Source of the DNA: Methanoculleus sp. UBA430
GTDB taxonomy: Archaea > Halobacteriota > Methanomicrobia > Methanomicrobiales > Methanoculleaceae
DNA length: 64,000 bases
Reading direction: 5' to 3'
Assembly (NCBI RefSeq): GCF_002506585.1
Contig: NZ_DAXW01000003.1
Location: forward strand, 179,338 to 243,337
Made by a program: the position numbers and the translations under genes. A model generated the notes under the pieces. The model did no database searches, was not told the origin of the DNA, and saw nothing but the letters and a program-made list of their open reading frames with translations. Positions 61,080-64,000 of this stretch are shown here, in pieces (the first letter of the stretch is position 1; every line of letters begins with the position of its first letter).

Positions 61080-61526
61080 TCAGGGCCACGTCGTCAGGAC
61101 CACGTAATACGCACCCTCGTACTCCATGAGCGGGTACAGCCCCCTCTCCCCCTGGGGACCGTAGGCATCGTGGAGCGCCTTGCTCTCCCGGTACGAGACC
61201 TTAGTTCCCCCGATGACGCGCTGGTCCCGGTAGCCCCACTCCCATGCCGACGGGTTCCGTTCCTCGCCCCGGATGACCGCATCGAGCGCCGGATGATCGG
61301 CAAAGTCCTGCCCGGTCAGAGGAACGACCATGCTCTCTCCCGGCTCCGCTCTCTCCATGACGTAGAGCATCGGCTGCCCGCCTGAACTCTCGTAAGCATA
61401 GACGATGAGGGCGTCGGCGAGCATGAAGCCGAGGACGACGGCGACGGCGACGGCAAGACCGCAGGCGAGAACGATTCCTGCCGTTTTGAGCTGGTTCCTT
61501 GATTTCGGATTCTTATCTTCTTCCAT
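61080..61526 (-). CDS. Membrane-anchored extracellular protein (tandem paralog 1)
   Basis: 148 residues: basic cytoplasmic start, one membrane helix (IVLACGLAVAVAVVLGFMLADALIV), extracellular domain with VPLTGQDFADHPALDAVIRGEERNPSAWEWG, VSYRESKALHDAYGP and PLMEYEGAYYVVLTTWP. These blocks recur in the next gene upstream. ATG 61526 is chosen because AAGGTGG precedes it; GTG 61538 is the alternative. Unknown family. Confidence 0.65.
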   Translation of the reverse strand: MEEDKNPKSRNQLKTAGIVLACGLAVAVAVVLGFMLADALIVYAYESSGGQPMLYVMERAEPGESMVVPLTGQDFADHPALDAVIRGEERNPSAWEWGYRDQRVIGGTKVSYRESKALHDAYGPQGERGLYPLMEYEGAYYVVLTTWP

Positions 61527-61554
61527 TCCGATAGCCACCTTTTTTGACCCGACC

Positions 61555-62004
61555 CTAGGGGATCAGGATGAGAAAGTAGTAATACGCACCCTCGTATTCG
61601 ATGTACGGCTGGTTTCTCGCCTCGACATTGGGACCAAACGACTCGATAAGTACTTCCCGTTCCAGGTATGTCACCGGAGCGCTCCCAATCGTTCGCTCGT
61701 CGAGGACACCGTACGGTGTGTCTCCCGAATACCAGGCACCGGGACCCCGGTTGTCGCCCCGGATTGCGGAGTCGAGCGCCGGGTGCTGCTCGAAGTCTTT
61801 CTCGGTCAGGTGGATGATCGATGCATTTTCCGGCGGCAGTTCGCCCCTGATCTCCCAGACGTTCAATCTCGGGGATCCACCGCTTGCTTCGAGCCAGGTG
61901 AAGAGGGCGGTGCACGTGAGCACAACCGTCGCGACGAGGAGGACGACGCCGATGAACACCAGAACCCCCACGATGATCAAACGTCTGTCATGTTTCGATT
62001 TCAT
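61555..62004 (-). CDS. Membrane-anchored extracellular protein (tandem paralog 2)
   Basis: 149 residues, same plan as paralog 1: membrane helix (LIIVGVLVFIGVVLLVATVVLTCTALF), then IHLTEKDFEQHPALDSAIRGDNRGPGAWYSG, VTYLEREVLIESFGP and PYIEYEGAYYYFLILIP. AAAGGAGGT lies directly before the ATG. The conserved DFxxHPALDxxIRG and EYEGAYY blocks define the family; function unknown. Confidence 0.68.
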   Translation of the reverse strand: MKSKHDRRLIIVGVLVFIGVVLLVATVVLTCTALFTWLEASGGSPRLNVWEIRGELPPENASIIHLTEKDFEQHPALDSAIRGDNRGPGAWYSGDTPYGVLDERTIGSAPVTYLEREVLIESFGPNVEARNQPYIEYEGAYYYFLILIP

Positions 62005-62014
62005 GTGACCTCCT

Positions 62015-62130
62015 TTAATATCCGATCCTGCTGGAAGGATCCTGAGCGCTCACCACAGCCACAACAACCATGCTCACCAGCAGACGGCGAGAAGCATGGA
62101 GAATGCCCGCATTCCGATTTTTCCTTTCAT
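62015..62130 (-). pseudogene. Orphan signal peptide remnant
   Basis: GGAGG and ATG 62130 begin MKGKIGMRAFSMLLAV and then hit a stop. One frame over the reading continues LLVSMVVVAVVSAQDPSSRIGY to a stop at 62015. Joined, this is a complete signal peptide ending VSAQD with almost nothing after it. It looks like the 5' end of a secreted-protein gene whose body was lost and which then took a frameshift. Confidence 0.5.
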
Positions 62131-62182
62131 GTGTCTTTCCTCCGTTTTCATTCACCTGAGGTAGGAGAGGCACACGTTTTGA

Positions 62183-62305
62183 GTACACGGAATGCATACA
62201 TTCTGTTACCTCCAGGGATGGGCGGGCACCACACGCGGCACCTCATTCGGATCTGCGTCATGAGAACATATAAAACCCGCAACAATCCGTCGGATTTTTC
62301 CGAAC
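62183..62305. repeat. Intergenic repeat, copy e (with TATA box)
   Basis: GTACACGGAATGCATACA (62183-62200) followed by an 85-base stretch (62221-62305) similar to 60664-60749, including GCGGGCACCACACGCGGCA and GAGAACATATAAAA. A 14-base tandem duplication, ATGACCATCAGCAG, follows at 62328-62355. The rest of 62306-62520 shows no gene. Confidence 0.6.
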
Positions 62306-62523
62306 AATACAAAAATGTTTCTATAGGATGACCATCAGCAGATGACCATCAGCAGATTGGCTGCTCGCCCAACGGGGTGTATTCCGGGCGATACCGGTTC
62401 GTATGGGAGTTATTTGCAAAACCAGGCTTTCCGTGAGCCGTGCCGCACGCCGCCGGCAGCACCACCGCCACGGGATCAGATCGCCCTCACCATCCGGAAC
62501 CGGATCGTAAGGTTTAAGGTTTG

Positions 62524-62560
62524 TTCGGTCAGAACCGAATGACGACATCGGGTTTTATAA
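62524..62560 (+). promoter_or_regulatory. Promoter and candidate operator of the caspase-like gene
   Basis: TTCGGT (62524-62529) and ACCGAA (62534-62539) form a perfect inverted repeat. GGTTTTATAAG at 62551-62561 is the TATA box, placing a transcript start near 62582. The repeat ends 11 bases before the TATA, in position to recruit or block factors. Confidence 0.6.
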
Positions 62561-62627
62561 GATTCCCCCTCGAATTCGGGTTTAGTTCCGGGTGCGAGAA
62601 TGCCCGGGCGCACCTTCGGGGGTACTC

Positions 62628-63320
62628 ATGAAACGATGGTTATGCATGCTGGCAGCACTCTTCCTGCTCGCGGCTCTGCCTGCTGCCGTCAGCGCCGCAC
62701 CACCTGCGCACAACTATGACTGTTCGGATACGACGCCGACGGCCTACGACGCACAGGTGGATCAGGCTGCGATGGGCTACTCCAGCTCGTCGTCCATGAA
62801 TGCACACGCATCGACGGCCTACAGTACGTTCAGGTCGGATGCTATATTCTTCTTCAATGGCCACGGCCTCTACTACGACGACTCGCATAAAGGCGGTGGA
62901 ATAAAGTTCTCCTCGGAATCCTGGATACTGGCCGACACCGACGGTCACTACCCGGGAAACGACCAGTATTACATCGCTGATTACGGGACCGATATCAGGG
63001 ATGTCCTGCTCGCGGTTTACCTCGCCTGCTATTCGTCGCACGACAACCAGTACAACGGGGATCTCCTCCAGCAGACCATGAACAAAGGAGCAGACATCTG
63101 CCTGGGGTTCGACGGCGAGGTCGAGGTCGAAAACGGAAAGTGCTGGTCAGGGAACTTCTGGGATCGGGTGCGAAACGGGGAGACCGTTGCAAGCGCCGCA
63201 AGCAACGCAAAGGACGACTGCTACTGGCACTGGCCAATCGGCTACTGGGGAGTGGACACCTACGAGATCTCCGGCAGTTACAACAGTTATCTCACTCCCG
63301 CCCGCTACGGAATCTATTAA
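62628..63320 (+). CDS. Secreted caspase-fold (clan CD)-like peptidase
   Basis: 230 residues. Signal peptide (LCMLAALFLLAALPAAVSA), then a compact domain. The His motif AIFFFNGHG (His79) and the Cys motif LLAVYLACYSS (Cys134) have the order and setting of clan CD cysteine peptidases (caspase, gingipain, CHAT), each after a hydrophobic strand. The remainder (GADICLGFDGEVEVENGKCWSGNFWDRV, VASAASNAKDD) resembles the tail of CHAT/C25-like domains. ATG 62628 follows GGGGGT. The next gene, a PepSY-type secreted protein, starts 15 bases after the stop. Confidence 0.7.
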   Translation: MKRWLCMLAALFLLAALPAAVSAAPPAHNYDCSDTTPTAYDAQVDQAAMGYSSSSSMNAHASTAYSTFRSDAIFFFNGHGLYYDDSHKGGGIKFSSESWILADTDGHYPGNDQYYIADYGTDIRDVLLAVYLACYSSHDNQYNGDLLQQTMNKGADICLGFDGEVEVENGKCWSGNFWDRVRNGETVASAASNAKDDCYWHWPIGYWGVDTYEISGSYNSYLTPARYGIY

Positions 63321-63335
63321 TGGAGTGATCCGATT

Positions 63336-64000
63336 ATGAAATGGATACCTATTACTGCAATCATATGCATCGTCATTGCGGTCTCGGTCGCGGCAGCGGC
63401 TGGCATCAACGCTCCGATCGGAGTGGATACTGCGAAAGAAAAAGCACAGGACTTTCTTAATGCACCCGATGCAACCGTCCAGTACCAGAAGACCGAGCGC
63501 CTGAATCAGGGAGAGTACTACGTCTTTGGCATCGGAGGCGGACAGGTTTACGTCAACGCCCATACCGGGGCTGTTGAGCGCGCCACGTTTGACTCTGCAC
63601 GGAAGGATTCCCACGAGATCCGGCTGGATCAGGCCGCAGCCGAAGCGGCGGCAAGGGCCTACGCTGAAGAGAAGTACAGCGGTTTTGCGGAGAAGAGTAT
63701 GCGGCTTATCGAGTCGAACCTGGTCTCTCACGGCGATGCAGGCAGCGAATATTTGTACATCTGGAGGGAAGAGAAGAACGGTGTCCTCACGCCGAACACG
63801 GTTGTCGTAAACGTCAACCCCGGTACCGGCGAGATCGTCTCGTACATCGGGATCCGGCGGGAGATCAAATGCCCGCTTGAGCCGGCACTCTCCCGGGACG
63901 AGGCGCTGAAGGTCGCGGCCGGGGAGTTCCCGGGAATCCGGGTGACCGGTGCGACGGCCGACCTCTCCGTCGAGTACACCCGGCCGGACGCACAGACGCT
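63336..64000 (+). CDS. Secreted PepSY/YcdB-like protein (runs off the window)
   Basis: The first 221 residues are present, with no stop before the window ends. Signal peptide (ITAIICIVIAVSVAAAAG), then repeats of the propeptide plan: AKEKAQDFLNAPDATVQYQKTERLNQGEYYVFGIGGGQVYVNAHTGAVERATF, and later TVVVNVNPGTGEIVSYIG followed by LSRDEALKVAAGEFPG. Helix, strand, then NxxTGxV is the PepSY pattern, which in secreted peptidases acts as an inhibitory propeptide. Direct neighbour of the caspase-like gene, so a peptidase-inhibitor pair is possible. Confidence 0.7.
   Translation, partial: MKWIPITAIICIVIAVSVAAAAGINAPIGVDTAKEKAQDFLNAPDATVQYQKTERLNQGEYYVFGIGGGQVYVNAHTGAVERATFDSARKDSHEIRLDQAAAEAAARAYAEEKYSGFAEKSMRLIESNLVSHGDAGSEYLYIWREEKNGVLTPNTVVVNVNPGTGEIVSYIGIRREIKCPLEPALSRDEALKVAAGEFPGIRVTGATADLSVEYTRPDAQT

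Overview
The window reads as archaeal chromosome from a GC-rich methanogen of the order Methanomicrobiales, most likely Methanoculleus or a close relative (inferred from gene content, not from a search). Evidence: archaeal LonB, thermosome, L37e, LSm, archaeal SepF, Nob1 and RtcA; thiol:fumarate reductase TfrAB, which uses the methanogen thiols CoM-SH and CoB-SH; archaeal tRNAs; TATA/BRE promoters; and many ATGA start/stop overlaps.

Layout. 1-5.4 kb: a minus-strand operon lonB-tldD-pmbA-bofA-like, diverging from prs-rtcA-nob1 through one palindromic TATA box. 7.7-13.2 kb: a GfcR-like PRTase regulator, a thermosome subunit, tRNA-Ser(CGA), a decayed universal-stress gene and a PAS/GAF sensor. 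13.3-25.2 kb: thiM-thiE, an SnoaL-like gene, trmO, rubredoxin, a HerA-type ATPase, two divergent MFS exporters around a 21-bp inverted repeat, two DUF5518-like membrane proteins, and an arginine deiminase/carbamate kinase operon led by a 54-residue membrane protein. 25.5-37.3 kb: an ABC-2 exporter, a DUF4097-like lipoprotein, and a chemosensory cluster (double CheW, Cache MCP, CheA-REC, REC-kinase, membrane PAS-kinase) without CheB, CheR or a stand-alone CheY. 37.3-50.9 kb: DUF362 ferredoxin, iron-sulfur flavoprotein, pterin dehydratase, thioredoxin, initiator tRNA-Met, the LSm-L37e-purF operon, a PUA protein, sepF-zpr1, a solitary TnpB element, purM, lysC and tfrAB.

51-64 kb is accessory. 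It holds an HTH-nucleotidyltransferase/HEPN pair with a long palindrome over its start, a RelE-type pair, a secreted M28 peptidase, a secreted caspase-fold-like protein (His79/Cys134), several secreted or anchored proteins that resemble peptidase propeptides (M12B-like, PepSY/FTP-like), a tandem pair of anchored paralogs, and relics (HEPN tail, headless beta-propeller, C39 peptidase without its Cys half, orphan signal peptide). Three secreted-protein genes or relics share a 30-bp TATA-proximal element, and three more sites share a second element. The best candidate for an undescribed system is this island of secreted peptidases and propeptide-like potential inhibitors with common promoter elements; the HTH-MNT/HEPN module and the minimal chemosensory cluster come next.
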